Positions 11,074 to 21,019 of a stretch of 56,406 nucleotides of DNA are shown here, one piece after another. Location: positions 1 to 56,406 of the forward strand of contig CALLMA010000095.1 of the NCBI GenBank assembly GCA_938008015.1, read 5' to 3'. The notes under the pieces were generated by a model, which ran no database searches, was not told where the DNA came from, and saw only the letters and a list, made by a program, of their open reading frames with translations. The translations under genes were made by a program, and so were the position numbers. This DNA comes from an uncultured Celeribacter sp. Lineage in GTDB: Bacteria > Pseudomonadota > Alphaproteobacteria > Rhodobacterales > Rhodobacteraceae. The stretch's first letter is position 1, and each line of letters starts with the position of its first letter.

Positions 11074-11772
11074 ATGGCGCGTATACTTGTGGTTGATGAA
11101 AATGTAGATCTTTTAAATTCAATCTCGGATTTGCTTGAAATTGAAGGATTTGATGTCGATTGTTTTACCTCTGCTCAGGAGGCGCTGGAATCTGTGAGAG
11201 AGAATTTGCCAGATTTGGTGGTTATGGAAATGACATTTGAGGAGATGAGCGGGGTTGAATTACTCCAAAAGATGAGGCGGATTTCCGAGCTGCCGATCAT
11301 CTATTTAAGCTCCAAGGCTTCAGAGCTTGATGAGGTGCTCGGGCTTAGAATGGGAGCGGATGATTATATTACTAAGCCATTTTCGCAGCGTTTGCTCATT
11401 GAGCGCCTGCGCACGCTCCTAAGGCGCGTCAATATGGCGAAATCTTCTCATGCGGGGGCTAATATGGCGTCTCAAATTACGTGTGGAGATTTGAATATGG
11501 ATGCGGAGCATTACCTTACGTTGTGGAAAGGCCTTGAAGTCTCCCTCACATCAACAGAATTTTTGATCTTATATGAGCTCGCAAAACAACCGGGATATGT
11601 GAGGTCTCGAAATCATCTGATGTATTTGGCATATGGTGATGAGGTCTTTGTAGATGGTAGAACAGTTGATAGTCATATCAAACGTATTCGCGGTAAAATT
11701 CGACGAGTAGACCCCAGCTTTTCTCATGTAGAAACTCTATATGGGTTGGGGTATAAATACAGAGCAGCCTAA
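11074..11772 (+). CDS. chvI: OmpR/PhoB-family response regulator, ChvI-like, with Glu in place of the receiver phospho-acceptor Asp
   Basis: GLRMGADDYITKPFSQRLLIERLRTLLRR matches ChvI; position between pckA and hprK; LVVMEMTFEEMSG where FDIKMPRMDG is expected. Confidence 0.82.
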   Translation: MARILVVDENVDLLNSISDLLEIEGFDVDCFTSAQEALESVRENLPDLVVMEMTFEEMSGVELLQKMRRISELPIIYLSSKASELDEVLGLRMGADDYITKPFSQRLLIERLRTLLRRVNMAKSSHAGANMASQITCGDLNMDAEHYLTLWKGLEVSLTSTEFLILYELAKQPGYVRSRNHLMYLAYGDEVFVDGRTVDSHIKRIRGKIRRVDPSFSHVETLYGLGYKYRAA

Positions 11773-11802
11773 AAAATGCATATATTCGATTAATATGGGG
11801 TG

Positions 11803-12252
11803 ATGATAATGAGGACAGAGCAGCGGCAGCTTTTTCATGCCAGTTGTGTTGCTTTAAGCAAAGATCGAAGCTTGCTCATCATTGGCCCTTCGGGGGCTGG
11901 AAAATCAACACTTGCGTTGCATTTAATGAGCTTAGGTGCGGTGCTCGTATCTGATGATCAGACTTGGATTGAGCCTCAATTAAATAATAGCGAATTAGTC
12001 GCGACGCCGCATGAGAATACCCAAGGTATGATCGAGGCGCGCTTTGTTGGGCTGTTGCAGGCTAAAAATTTACCTCATGCCAAGATCTCAGCTGTTGTGG
12101 ATCTTGGCAAGGTCGAAAAAGATAGATTGCCGATGCGCAAAAATATAAATCTTTTGGGTGTTGAGTTGCCTTGTTTTTATGCGCATGAAAGCCCATCTTT
12201 TGCTCTAGGTTTATGGCAATGGCTGCAAGGAGGATGGCATGAATATGCATGA
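11803..12252 (+). CDS. hprK: HPr kinase/phosphorylase (short alphaproteobacterial form)
   Basis: Walker A GPSGAGKST, LVSDDQTWIE; operon with rapZ/EIIA/HPr. Confidence 0.85.
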   Translation: MIMRTEQRQLFHASCVALSKDRSLLIIGPSGAGKSTLALHLMSLGAVLVSDDQTWIEPQLNNSELVATPHENTQGMIEARFVGLLQAKNLPHAKISAVVDLGKVEKDRLPMRKNINLLGVELPCFYAHESPSFALGLWQWLQGGWHEYA

Positions 12253-13129
12253 GGCGGCAGGTTCTTCGCAAAGGTTGATCTTGATCACGGGTCCTTCTGG
12301 GGCAGGGCGCTCCACTGCCATTAAGGCCTTAGAGGATATCGGTTACGAGGTGATCGATAATTTGCCGATTTCTTTTTTAGAACGATTGCTTGCAGAAGGT
12401 GGGGATGGAAAGCCCTTGGCTATTGGCTTGGATGTCAGAAATCGCGATTTTTCAGTCAGTGGATTAATTGAAGTCATTGATGGCCTGACGGACACGAGAG
12501 GCTTGGATGCAGATGTATTGTATTTGGATTGCTCTTTAGATCATCTGCAACGCCGGTTTTCACAAACTAGAAGGCGCCACCCTTTAGCGCCCGCTGAGAC
12601 AGTTCAAGAAGGTATCAAAAGAGAAATAGATCTTTTGGCGCCCATCCGAGCGCGCGCTGATATTTTGATTGATACCACAGAAATGACACCACACCATCTT
12701 CGCGAAGAGGTTGAACGCTGGTTTGCTGAGGGGGAGAGCGCTGAAATGGCGATTTCGATTCAGTCATTCTCCTATAAGCGAGGTGTTCCGCGCGGCGTAG
12801 ATATGGTGTTTGATGTGCGGTTTTTGACGAACCCATATTGGAGCGAGCCCCTTCGCTCGTTGGATGGGCGAGATGAAAAAGTACGCAGTTATGTGCAAGG
12901 GGATCAGCGCTTTGCAAGCTTCTTTGATAAGGTCATGGGCTTGGCGCTCTTACTGTTGCCAGCTTATCGCGAAGAAGGAAAAAAACACCTCTCTATCGCC
13001 TTTGGATGTACTGGGGGGCAACATAGATCTGTCACAATGGCTGAATTATTGTCAAAAGCGCTTGCGGAGCACAGCTGGCGCGTGTCTATTAGGCATAGAG
13101 AATTAGAGCGCCGCAATGGCGCGCATTGA
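12239..13129 (+). CDS. rapZ: RNase adapter / nucleotide-binding protein RapZ
   Basis: GPSGAGRSTAIKALEDIGYEVIDNLP; FGCTGGQHRSV. Confidence 0.95.
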   Translation: MNMHEAAGSSQRLILITGPSGAGRSTAIKALEDIGYEVIDNLPISFLERLLAEGGDGKPLAIGLDVRNRDFSVSGLIEVIDGLTDTRGLDADVLYLDCSLDHLQRRFSQTRRRHPLAPAETVQEGIKREIDLLAPIRARADILIDTTEMTPHHLREEVERWFAEGESAEMAISIQSFSYKRGVPRGVDMVFDVRFLTNPYWSEPLRSLDGRDEKVRSYVQGDQRFASFFDKVMGLALLLLPAYREEGKKHLSIAFGCTGGQHRSVTMAELLSKALAEHSWRVSIRHRELERRNGAH

Positions 13130-13142
13130 ATGAGGTTTGAGA

Positions 13143-13526
13143 GTGATCGGGGTTGTTATCGTCGCACATGGTGACTTGGCGCTTGAATATAAAGCGGCTA
13201 TTGAACATGTTGTTGGACCTCAAGGTGCAATGATGGCCATTTCGATTAGTCCTGAGTGCGATCGTTCGAGGAAACAAGCCGAGATCTGCGCGGCAGCGGA
13301 TCTCGTCGATAGCGGCGCTGGGGTTGTTATTGTCACGGATATGTTCGGCGGCAGCCCTTCCAATCTTTCGATTAAGGCATGTGATAAAAAGCAGCGTAAA
13401 ATAGTATATGGTGCGAATTTGCCCATGCTTATTAAGCTCACAAAATTGCGCCAAAAAGACATTGAAGTAGCTGTGAATAGTGCTTTGGTCGCGGGCCGAA
13501 AATATATGGATAGTTATACACTTTGA
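13143..13526 (+). CDS. PTS EIIA component, mannose-type
   Basis: GVVIVAHGDLALEYKAAIEHVVG (active-site His) and DMFGGSPSN; GTG start chosen, ORF opens at TTG 13137. Confidence 0.88.
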   Translation: MIGVVIVAHGDLALEYKAAIEHVVGPQGAMMAISISPECDRSRKQAEICAAADLVDSGAGVVIVTDMFGGSPSNLSIKACDKKQRKIVYGANLPMLIKLTKLRQKDIEVAVNSALVAGRKYMDSYTL

Positions 13527-13573
13527 GGCGTTTTGCCTAAAGTGAGACGGTAAAAATACAAAGGGAGAAGACG

Positions 13574-13837
13574 ATGCGTCGTCATGAAATTATAAATACA
13601 AAAGGGCTGCACGCACGCGCTTCTGCAAAGTTTGTTGACACTGTTGAGCAGTTTGAAGCGGAGGCTGAGGTGAGTAAAGATGGGCTCTCTACGCCGGGCG
13701 ATAGTATCATGGGATTGTTGATGCTGGCAGCCTCAAAAGGGACGACAATTGAGGTGACAACGAGCGGAAATCAAGCCAAAGAGCTTGCCGATGCGCTGGA
13801 AGCACTAATCTTGGATCGCTTTGGCGAGGGGATGTAA
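13574..13837 (+). CDS. ptsH: Phosphocarrier protein HPr
   Basis: NTKGLHARASAKF (His site) and GDSIMGLLML (Ser site). Confidence 0.93.
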   Translation: MRRHEIINTKGLHARASAKFVDTVEQFEAEAEVSKDGLSTPGDSIMGLLMLAASKGTTIEVTTSGNQAKELADALEALILDRFGEGM

Positions 13838-13876
13838 CTGCCTTTATGCCTCATCGCTTCCATTGAGTGAGATAAT

Positions 13877-13912
13877 AAAAAAGGTGCGCCCGAAAGCGCA
13901 CCTTTTATTTTT
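13877..13912. terminator. Bidirectional terminator between convergent ptsH and argG
   Basis: AAAAGGTGCGC...GCGCACCTTTTATTTTT. Confidence 0.85.
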
Positions 13913-13930
13913 CGTGGTATTGCGGTTTGC

Positions 13931-15157
13931 TTATTTTTCTAAGCGGCGTTTGCGCGCGGCAAGAAGCTTGAGGCGCAGGGCGTTTAATTGAATGAAACCA
14001 GCTGCATCTTTTTGATCATAGGCGCCAGCATCTTCTTCAAATGTCACATGGGCTTCTGAATAAAGAGAAGCTTCTGAAGAGCGTGCCACTGTGACAGCAG
14101 AGCCTTTGTAGAGTTTCAAAGTGACTGTGCCAGAAACAAGTTCTTGAGATTTATCAATCGCCGCTTGCAACATTTCGCGCTCAGGTGAGTACCAGAAACC
14201 ATTGTAAATAAGCTCTGCATAGCGTGGCATCAGGCTGTCTTTAAGGTGGCCTGCGCCGCTATCAAGCGTGATTTGTTCAATCCCGCGGTGAGCTTCAAGC
14301 AAAATCGTGCCGCCCGGTGTTTCATAAATGCCGCGTGATTTCATGCCAACAAAGCGGTTTTCAACGAGATCTAATACGCCGATCCCATGCTTGCCGCCCA
14401 GTTCATTGAGCTTTGTAAGCATTTCAGCTGGCGTAACAGCTTCGCCATTGATCGCAACGGCATCACCCTTTTCAAAAGTGATGTCGATAAGCTCTGGTGT
14501 ATCTGGCGCTTTTTCAACTGGCACGGTGCGCTGCAAAACATATTCAGGAGCGATTTGTGCAGGGTCTTCAAGGACTTTGCCTTCTGAAGATGTGTGAAGG
14601 AGGTTCGCATCTACGGAGAAGGGCGCTTCGCCGCGTTTATCTGTTGCGATTGGAATTTGATGCTCTTCTGCAAAAGCGATAAGCTTTGTGCGAGATGATA
14701 AATCCCACTCGCGCCAAGGCGCGATCACTTTAATGTCTGGATTAAGCGCATAGGCTGCGAGCTCGAAGCGCACCTGATCATTGCCTTTGCCTGTTGCGCC
14801 ATGCGCGATGGCATCCGCACCAGTTTCTTCCGCAATCTCAACAAGACGCTTAGAAATCAATGGGCGTGCAATGGATGTGCCAAGAAGATACTGGCCTTCA
14901 TATACAGCATTTGCGCGGAACATTGGATTCACGAAGTCGCGAACAAATTCTTCACGCACATCTTCAATATAGATGTTCTCCGGCTTAATTCCTAAAAGCT
15001 CAGCTTTCTTGCGAGCAGGTTCAAGCTCTTCGCCTTGTCCGAGGTCTGCTGTGAAAGTCACAACTTCACAACCATACTCAGTTTGGAGCCATTTAAGAAT
15101 AATTGATGTATCAAGACCGCCAGAATAGGCGAGAACAACTTTTTTTGGCGCTGTCAT
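13931..15157 (-). CDS. argG: Argininosuccinate synthase
   Basis: [27 protein letters not shown] 15157 preferred to ORF start 15214. Confidence 0.96.
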   Translation of the reverse strand: MTAPKKVVLAYSGGLDTSIILKWLQTEYGCEVVTFTADLGQGEELEPARKKAELLGIKPENIYIEDVREEFVRDFVNPMFRANAVYEGQYLLGTSIARPLISKRLVEIAEETGADAIAHGATGKGNDQVRFELAAYALNPDIKVIAPWREWDLSSRTKLIAFAEEHQIPIATDKRGEAPFSVDANLLHTSSEGKVLEDPAQIAPEYVLQRTVPVEKAPDTPELIDITFEKGDAVAINGEAVTPAEMLTKLNELGGKHGIGVLDLVENRFVGMKSRGIYETPGGTILLEAHRGIEQITLDSGAGHLKDSLMPRYAELIYNGFWYSPEREMLQAAIDKSQELVSGTVTLKLYKGSAVTVARSSEASLYSEAHVTFEEDAGAYDQKDAAGFIQLNALRLKLLAARKRRLEK

Positions 15158-15279
15158 GTGGCATTTCCCTTTATCTATCTCTGCGCGATTATCTTTTTTT
15201 TGTACCGAGAGCAAGGTTTTGGCACAAGAATGCTTTAGTTTTGTCGATAAAAGATTTAAGTCAAGATGGAATTTAAACG

Positions 15280-16032
15280 ATGAGGAATTTCCAAATGACA
15301 GGTTTTCAGCTTTTTAGCGCCTCAATTGCGCGTGTGAAAAACAATTTGCCAGAGGCAGTTGCGATTTCTGCTGTGATTTGGATTGCCTCGATTATTATTC
15401 AGCTGATTTTTTCAGAATCACTTGATGTTGAACAACTTGAAGCCATTGGTAGCGGCGTTATGGCGCCTCCAGCGAATATCTTACGAAATTTCGCGCTGAT
15501 GACACTGCTGACAGGCTTTTTAACCTGTTGGGTTGCTGTGGGTTGGCATCGCTTTATTTTGCTCGGCGAACGTCCAAAATCAGCATTGCCGCGTTTAGAT
15601 GCGAAGGTCGTCTTGGCGTATTTGGGGTGGACCATCGTAATAGCGCTTATTCTTACGCTTGGGGCTGCCTTTGCGTTTTCATTCGCACTCGCACTTCTCC
15701 CTATGCAAATACTTGTGATTGCGGCTTTGCCTGCAATGGTCTTAATTTATTATGCTTCATATAGATTCTCACCTGTTTTAGTCTCACTTGCCTTGTTGGA
15801 GCGGGTTTCTCTTTCGCAAGCTTGGAAAATGACACATGGCGTGGCGGGCGCAATTTTGCCTCTTGTTGTGCTTAACATGATTGCGAGTGTCGTCTTGATG
15901 CTGCCTTCTCTGTTTATGCCTTTCGGCGTGATATCGACGTTGTACGATTCTTTTGCGGGCTGGGTCGTCTTGATTGTGAGTGTGAGCCAAATTTCCTTGA
16001 TTTATGATCTTGCGAAGGAGAGTGAGCAATGA
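15280..16032 (+). CDS. Multi-pass membrane protein of unknown function
   Basis: Several hydrophobic segments; no family recognised. Confidence 0.7.
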   Translation: MRNFQMTGFQLFSASIARVKNNLPEAVAISAVIWIASIIIQLIFSESLDVEQLEAIGSGVMAPPANILRNFALMTLLTGFLTCWVAVGWHRFILLGERPKSALPRLDAKVVLAYLGWTIVIALILTLGAAFAFSFALALLPMQILVIAALPAMVLIYYASYRFSPVLVSLALLERVSLSQAWKMTHGVAGAILPLVVLNMIASVVLMLPSLFMPFGVISTLYDSFAGWVVLIVSVSQISLIYDLAKESEQ

Positions 16033-17267
16033 GATTTGATCCACAATCTGTAGCGGCCTCTTTGCGTCAATTATTTGAACCAACGCCCTGTGCTTACAAT
16101 GCGCATTTGTCTTCAAAATACGGTGCTGAAATATGGCTTAAACGCGAAGATTTAACTCCCGTGCGCTCGTATAAAATCCGTGGTGCTTGGAATGCGATGA
16201 ATAAAGCATTGAAAGCCCGCGATGATATCAAGAGTTTTGTTTGCGCTTCGGCTGGTAATCATGCGCAAGGTGTTGCTTACGCGTGTCAAAAGCTGGGTGT
16301 GAAGGGTGTGATCTTCATGCCGATCACGACGCCACAACAAAAAATTGAGAAGACGCGTATTTTTGGCGGCGAGATGGTCACCATCAAACTGATTGGCGAT
16401 TATTTTGATGAAACATTGGCAGCTTCGCGCGAATATTGCGCACAAGAAGGCGGTTATTTCCTGTCTCCTTTTGATGATAGTCATGTCATGGAGGGGCAGG
16501 CCAGTGTTGGCGTAGAGGCGTTAGAGCAGATGCCGGTTATGCCGGATGTTGTTGTTTTGCCTGTCGGGGGCGGCGGGCTTTCTTCTGGTCTCACGAAATG
16601 GTTTTCAATTCATGCGCCTGAGGTCAAGATCTATTATACGGAGCCTCAAGGCGGGCGTTCGCTTTATACGGCACTGCAAGAAAAGCAGTTGGTGACGTTA
16701 AATTCTGTGGATAGCTTCGTTGATGGGGCCGCAGTTGCGCGCATCGGAGAGAAGCCTTTCGAGGTCCTCAAACAGGCAAGTTCGGACAATGTCCTTGCGT
16801 GCCCTGAGGACCGGATTTGTGTGACAATGCTCGATATGCTCAATGTTGAGGGCATTGTTTTAGAGCCAGCTGGTGCGCTCTCAATTGATGCTTTGAATGA
16901 GATTGCCCATGAGATTAAGGGTAAAAATGTCTTATGCGTGGCTTCAGGGGGGAACTTTGATTTTGAGCGTTTGCCTGAGGTTAAGGAGCGTGCGCAGCGC
17001 TATCAAGGATTGAAAAAATACTTCATATTGAGAATGCCGCAGCGCCCAGGCGCTTTGCGTGATTTCCTTGATATGCTTGGCCCAGAAGACGATATAGCAC
17101 GCTTTGAATATCTCAAAAAATCAGCGCGAAATTTTGGCTCCGTTTTGATTGGGATTGAAACCAAAGCGCCTGAGAACTTTAAAGCCCTTCTCTCCAAGAT
17201 GGATGATGCAGGGCTTACATATCAAGATATCACATCTGATGATGTGCTTTCAGAATTTGTTATTTAA
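16029..17267 (+). CDS. ilvA: Threonine dehydratase / threonine ammonia-lyase
   Basis: LKREDLTPVRSYKIRGAWNAM PLP lysine motif, PVGGGGLSSG, C-terminal ACT-like region. Confidence 0.9.
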   Translation: MRFDPQSVAASLRQLFEPTPCAYNAHLSSKYGAEIWLKREDLTPVRSYKIRGAWNAMNKALKARDDIKSFVCASAGNHAQGVAYACQKLGVKGVIFMPITTPQQKIEKTRIFGGEMVTIKLIGDYFDETLAASREYCAQEGGYFLSPFDDSHVMEGQASVGVEALEQMPVMPDVVVLPVGGGGLSSGLTKWFSIHAPEVKIYYTEPQGGRSLYTALQEKQLVTLNSVDSFVDGAAVARIGEKPFEVLKQASSDNVLACPEDRICVTMLDMLNVEGIVLEPAGALSIDALNEIAHEIKGKNVLCVASGGNFDFERLPEVKERAQRYQGLKKYFILRMPQRPGALRDFLDMLGPEDDIARFEYLKKSARNFGSVLIGIETKAPENFKALLSKMDDAGLTYQDITSDDVLSEFVI

Positions 17268-17288
17268 CGGCAGCAAGTCCGCTGGCCG

Positions 17289-19109
17289 TTAGGCTTTTCT
17301 GACGTTGATGGCATAGCTTGGGTTCGCCTCAAGGCTTTGGCACAGTATATTTGCATGCGCATACAGGGCCTCTTGAGTGATGTCCTGAGATTGCCAAGCT
17401 TTGGCGGCAATGCCGAATATGCGCGGGATGAGCATTGGCCACATTTGCTCATCTTCCGTTGTGAATTCAGACCAAAATGCACCTTGGACACCCATAATGT
17501 TATCGGCAAGCTCAGGCCGATCTTTGGGTATGGTGTCCCAATTGATTGTATCAGCGAGAGATACAAAAGCCGCCCAGCTGGCGCCCCAGTCGTTCGGATC
17601 AGATGTATGCGCCATGTCCATATATGTATGCTGTGCGGGGCACATCACAATTTTATATCCTGCCAGGGCTGCGTTGAACCCAGGCTTTGCGCCGGTCCAG
17701 CTGAAGAGGATCGCATCATTTTGAATGCCGCAATTTTTACCGCGCGCAGCTTCTTCCCATGCGGCCGGTTGTGCGCCGTTTTCGCTGGTAATGCTGGCGA
17801 GGCGTTCGATCGCGTAGCTTTGTAAGTCTTGTATGGATAGTAGATTATACTCTCCCATAAGCTCTTTCGCGAGGGGAGATCCCATCCATGTCTGCTCAGG
17901 GAGTTCATCGCACCCAAGGTGAATAATTCCTAAGGGGAAGAGATCAATGCATTCTTTTGTGATGCGTGAGAATATTTCCCATGTCGCTTCCATGGCAGGA
18001 TTGATGACATTTTCTACATATCCTTGGACGCTGACTTCCCCGCCTGTATCATCAGGGTCGCGTGTTTCGGGAAAGACTTTCGCGATAGAGAGTGCATGCG
18101 CTGGAAATTCGACTTCAGGCATGATTTCTATATTGAGGCCTTTGGCATAGGCGATGAGCTCGCGCACGTCGTCTTTAGAGTAGCTGCCGCCATATTGAGG
18201 GCCGCTGGAAAAAATAGCTGGCAGGAGGTGCCCTTCGCCGCGCCATTCTGTTTTTTGCCATAATTCGGGATAGCATTCAATTTGTAAGCGAAAGGCTTCA
18301 TCATCTGCGAAATGCCAATGAAATCTGTTTAGCTTTAGCGTCGCCATGAGATCTAAGAGCTTTTTGATCGTCTCGATGCTATAGAAATGGCGTGCACAGT
18401 CGAGATGTTGCCCGCGCCAAGCGAATTTGGGTTCGTCGTAAATAACCCCGCAAGGCAGGCGGTTTTGATGATGCTGTTTAAGCATAGCAAGGCTCACACC
18501 CGCATAAAAAACGCCGCCGTCACTCCCAGCTTGTATTTTTATTGAATCCGAGCTGATCGTCATTTGATAGGCATCTTCTGGCATGTCTGTTTGTTCAACG
18601 TCGATCTTTATGCCATTGGGAGAGAGAAGCGCAGCAGAGAAGACGCGTTCTGAAAGCTTACTTGCTTGAAGGAGAAAGACGTTATCTGAAGCAAGGAGGC
18701 TGATGTCGCATAGACCATCCTCTTTCTTCCATGATGACGGCTCTGGGAGCATTTTGAGACCAGAGAGATCTGGCGCTTTTGGAATTTCTTGAGGGGTGCA
18801 TCCCAAATTGAGCTGAGGGAGTTTGATAATCTCGCCATTTTCTAGCCGCAGATATGCGCCCATTGGCAACCAAGCTCTGTTGGCGGGCTTGAAGTCAGGG
18901 TAGGCTAAAATGAACTTATAAGTTTCATTTGCGCTTATGGCTGGAAGGGAGAGCTCGATGTAGCTTCCAAGCGTTTTGATAACAGCTTGCCCAGATCGGC
19001 ATTCCATTGGGCCCATACCAGAGGTGCAAAGAGTAGAAGGAGGCAGGTTTTCTTCTGGGGTGAGATGGCAAACCATAGTACCATCGCTGATTTGGGCTAT
19101 AAATTTCAT
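17289..19109 (-). CDS. Beta-N-acetylhexosaminidase, GH20
   Basis: FHWHFADDEAFRLQIECYPEL and HLGCDELP catalytic D-E motif. Confidence 0.92.
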   Translation of the reverse strand: MKFIAQISDGTMVCHLTPEENLPPSTLCTSGMGPMECRSGQAVIKTLGSYIELSLPAISANETYKFILAYPDFKPANRAWLPMGAYLRLENGEIIKLPQLNLGCTPQEIPKAPDLSGLKMLPEPSSWKKEDGLCDISLLASDNVFLLQASKLSERVFSAALLSPNGIKIDVEQTDMPEDAYQMTISSDSIKIQAGSDGGVFYAGVSLAMLKQHHQNRLPCGVIYDEPKFAWRGQHLDCARHFYSIETIKKLLDLMATLKLNRFHWHFADDEAFRLQIECYPELWQKTEWRGEGHLLPAIFSSGPQYGGSYSKDDVRELIAYAKGLNIEIMPEVEFPAHALSIAKVFPETRDPDDTGGEVSVQGYVENVINPAMEATWEIFSRITKECIDLFPLGIIHLGCDELPEQTWMGSPLAKELMGEYNLLSIQDLQSYAIERLASITSENGAQPAAWEEAARGKNCGIQNDAILFSWTGAKPGFNAALAGYKIVMCPAQHTYMDMAHTSDPNDWGASWAAFVSLADTINWDTIPKDRPELADNIMGVQGAFWSEFTTEDEQMWPMLIPRIFGIAAKAWQSQDITQEALYAHANILCQSLEANPSYAINVRKA

Positions 19110-19110
19110 A

Positions 19111-19878
19111 TTACTCTCTTCTCAACTCGGTAACAAAATCATACATATCAGAGCGGTAAACGCCGCTTGTAAATTCTATGGGGCGGCCAGAAGCCAAATA
19201 TCCAGTTCGTTCAATTTTCAAAGCTGCACTATTGGTCGGGAGGGCTAAAGTTGCAGCATCTTTAGCGCCTAAATTGATTGCAGATACGCGCTGAATAGCG
19301 CGCACGGGCGCACTCTTCTTTGCGCGCAGAATACGATAGAGAGATTGCGTCACATCTTCAGGGTTTGGCAAGATATCTGCAGGCAGTGAAGAGATTTCGA
19401 TTGCAATAGGTGTTTGATCGACCATCCTTAATCGGCTGATGCGCGAAATCATCTGATTGCTTGATGTGCCGAGGGTCACCGTTTCTTGGGGGTTCGGCGT
19501 AAACATACCGCTTTCTATCACTTGGCTGGTGGCAGTGAGGCCACGGTTTGCCATGTTTTCTGTAAAAGAAACGAGAGAGGCGAGCGATTGTTCAAGCTTA
19601 GGGCTTGGTTGCTTTTTGTAAATGAATGATCCTGATCCGCGCCGCTGCTTGACTAAGCCTTCTTCAGCAAGCTCTGCAATTGCTTTTCGCACGGTGACGC
19701 GGCTCACAGACATCATCTCAGCGAGCTCGCGCTCAGGGGGGAGTTGATCGTTGTGCGAGAGTTTATCTTCTTGAATGGCCAATCGAATGAAATGGCTGAG
19801 CTGCGCGTATCTAGGCCCGCGCCCTGGGTAATACCAATTTTTTTCTTCAAGCTGATTGAGGTACAAGAAAGTCACCAC
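19111..19878 (-). CDS. GntR/HutC-family transcriptional regulator of the amino-sugar locus
   Basis: LPPERELAEMMSVSRVTVRKAIAELAEEGLVKQRRGSGSFI; UTRA-like C-terminal domain. Confidence 0.9.
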   Translation of the reverse strand: MVTFLYLNQLEEKNWYYPGRGPRYAQLSHFIRLAIQEDKLSHNDQLPPERELAEMMSVSRVTVRKAIAELAEEGLVKQRRGSGSFIYKKQPSPKLEQSLASLVSFTENMANRGLTATSQVIESGMFTPNPQETVTLGTSSNQMISRISRLRMVDQTPIAIEISSLPADILPNPEDVTQSLYRILRAKKSAPVRAIQRVSAINLGAKDAATLALPTNSAALKIERTGYLASGRPIEFTSGVYRSDMYDFVTELRRE

Positions 19879-19939
19879 GAATTAATGATTTGTTAACTAG
19901 GCTACATATTTAATCAAATGAACATATAAAATTTCTATG

Positions 19940-20013
19940 ACCAATTTGGTATTTTTACAAGGTAAATTTTAAGAAAAATATTTTTTGGTATTAAGTTGGT
20001 ATTTTATTGGTAT
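19940..20013. promoter_or_regulatory. Cluster of TTGGTAT half-sites (putative GntR operator)
   Basis: TTGGTAT at 19946, 19985, 19996, 20007; ACCAA-T-TTGGT at 19940-19950. Confidence 0.6.
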
Positions 20014-20037
20014 AGTTGTGGCCGTGTTGGTGAGGTG

Positions 20038-21018
20038 ATGATTCGGTTAGAATCGTTAAATGTTGGAGAGTTATCTTTGGATAAGCTTGTGTTAAATGAA
20101 GAGTCTTTCGTGGCTGGTGGGCGTAAGCGTAAGAGAAGCGTTCTGTCAGAAAAATGGTTTGCGTTTTTCTTAATTGCACCCTCTGTTTTCTTCCTGCTTA
20201 TTATTGTTGCTTGGCCTTTAGCTGAAACGCTGCGTTTGTCTTTTATGAAGGCGGGGCTTGGCGGAGAAGCTTTCGTTGGTTTTGAAAATTATCAAGATCT
20301 TTTGGAGAGTAAGAAATTCCATCAAACCGTTATCCGAACATTTTATTGGATGTTTTTATCTGTGAGCCTGAAAATGCTGCTGGGCCTTATTGGCGCCACA
20401 TTGCTGAATGCGGCAATCCCAGGGCGCGCGCTTTTCAGAGTGCTGATCATGCCGCCTTGGGTGATCCCTATTGCGATCGGCTGTGTCGGTTGGCTTTGGT
20501 TGTATAACGGGCAGTTTGGCGTTCTCTCGGGCGTTGGGCAGCAATTGGGCCTATTGGATGGACCGCATGAATTTTTAGCCCATAAAAAAAGCGCATTTTA
20601 CTCTGCTGTTGTGACAGATGTTTGGGTTGGCACGCCTATGGTTTCACTCTTTCTGCTGGCTGCCATGCAGGGCGTGAACCGAGATTTATACGAGGCGGCA
20701 TGGGTGGATGGCGCTGGGCGGTGGTACCGTTTTCGCAGAATTACCATTCCTCAGATTATGCCTGTCATTGTGACGATGGCGCTTTATTCAGCGATTTTCA
20801 CATTCAACAGCTTTGATATCATCTGGATTTTGACGCAAGGCGGACCAAGAGGTGCGTCGACGACTTTGATTGTTGATACCTATAAAGTCGCAATTGGAAA
20901 TTATAAATTTGGAGAGGGGGCTGCGCGCGTTGTGGTGATCGTGATGCTGCTGGGTGTTTTTGCATCCGTTTATATGCTCCTCCTTGGTAAATTGCTGCGC
21001 AAATACGGGACGAAATAA
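20038..21018 (+). CDS. Sugar ABC transporter permease (MalF-type)
   Basis: EAAWVDGAGRWYRFRRITIPQIMPV EAA loop. Confidence 0.9.
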   Translation: MIRLESLNVGELSLDKLVLNEESFVAGGRKRKRSVLSEKWFAFFLIAPSVFFLLIIVAWPLAETLRLSFMKAGLGGEAFVGFENYQDLLESKKFHQTVIRTFYWMFLSVSLKMLLGLIGATLLNAAIPGRALFRVLIMPPWVIPIAIGCVGWLWLYNGQFGVLSGVGQQLGLLDGPHEFLAHKKSAFYSAVVTDVWVGTPMVSLFLLAAMQGVNRDLYEAAWVDGAGRWYRFRRITIPQIMPVIVTMALYSAIFTFNSFDIIWILTQGGPRGASTTLIVDTYKVAIGNYKFGEGAARVVVIVMLLGVFASVYMLLLGKLLRKYGTK

Positions 21019-21019
21019 G

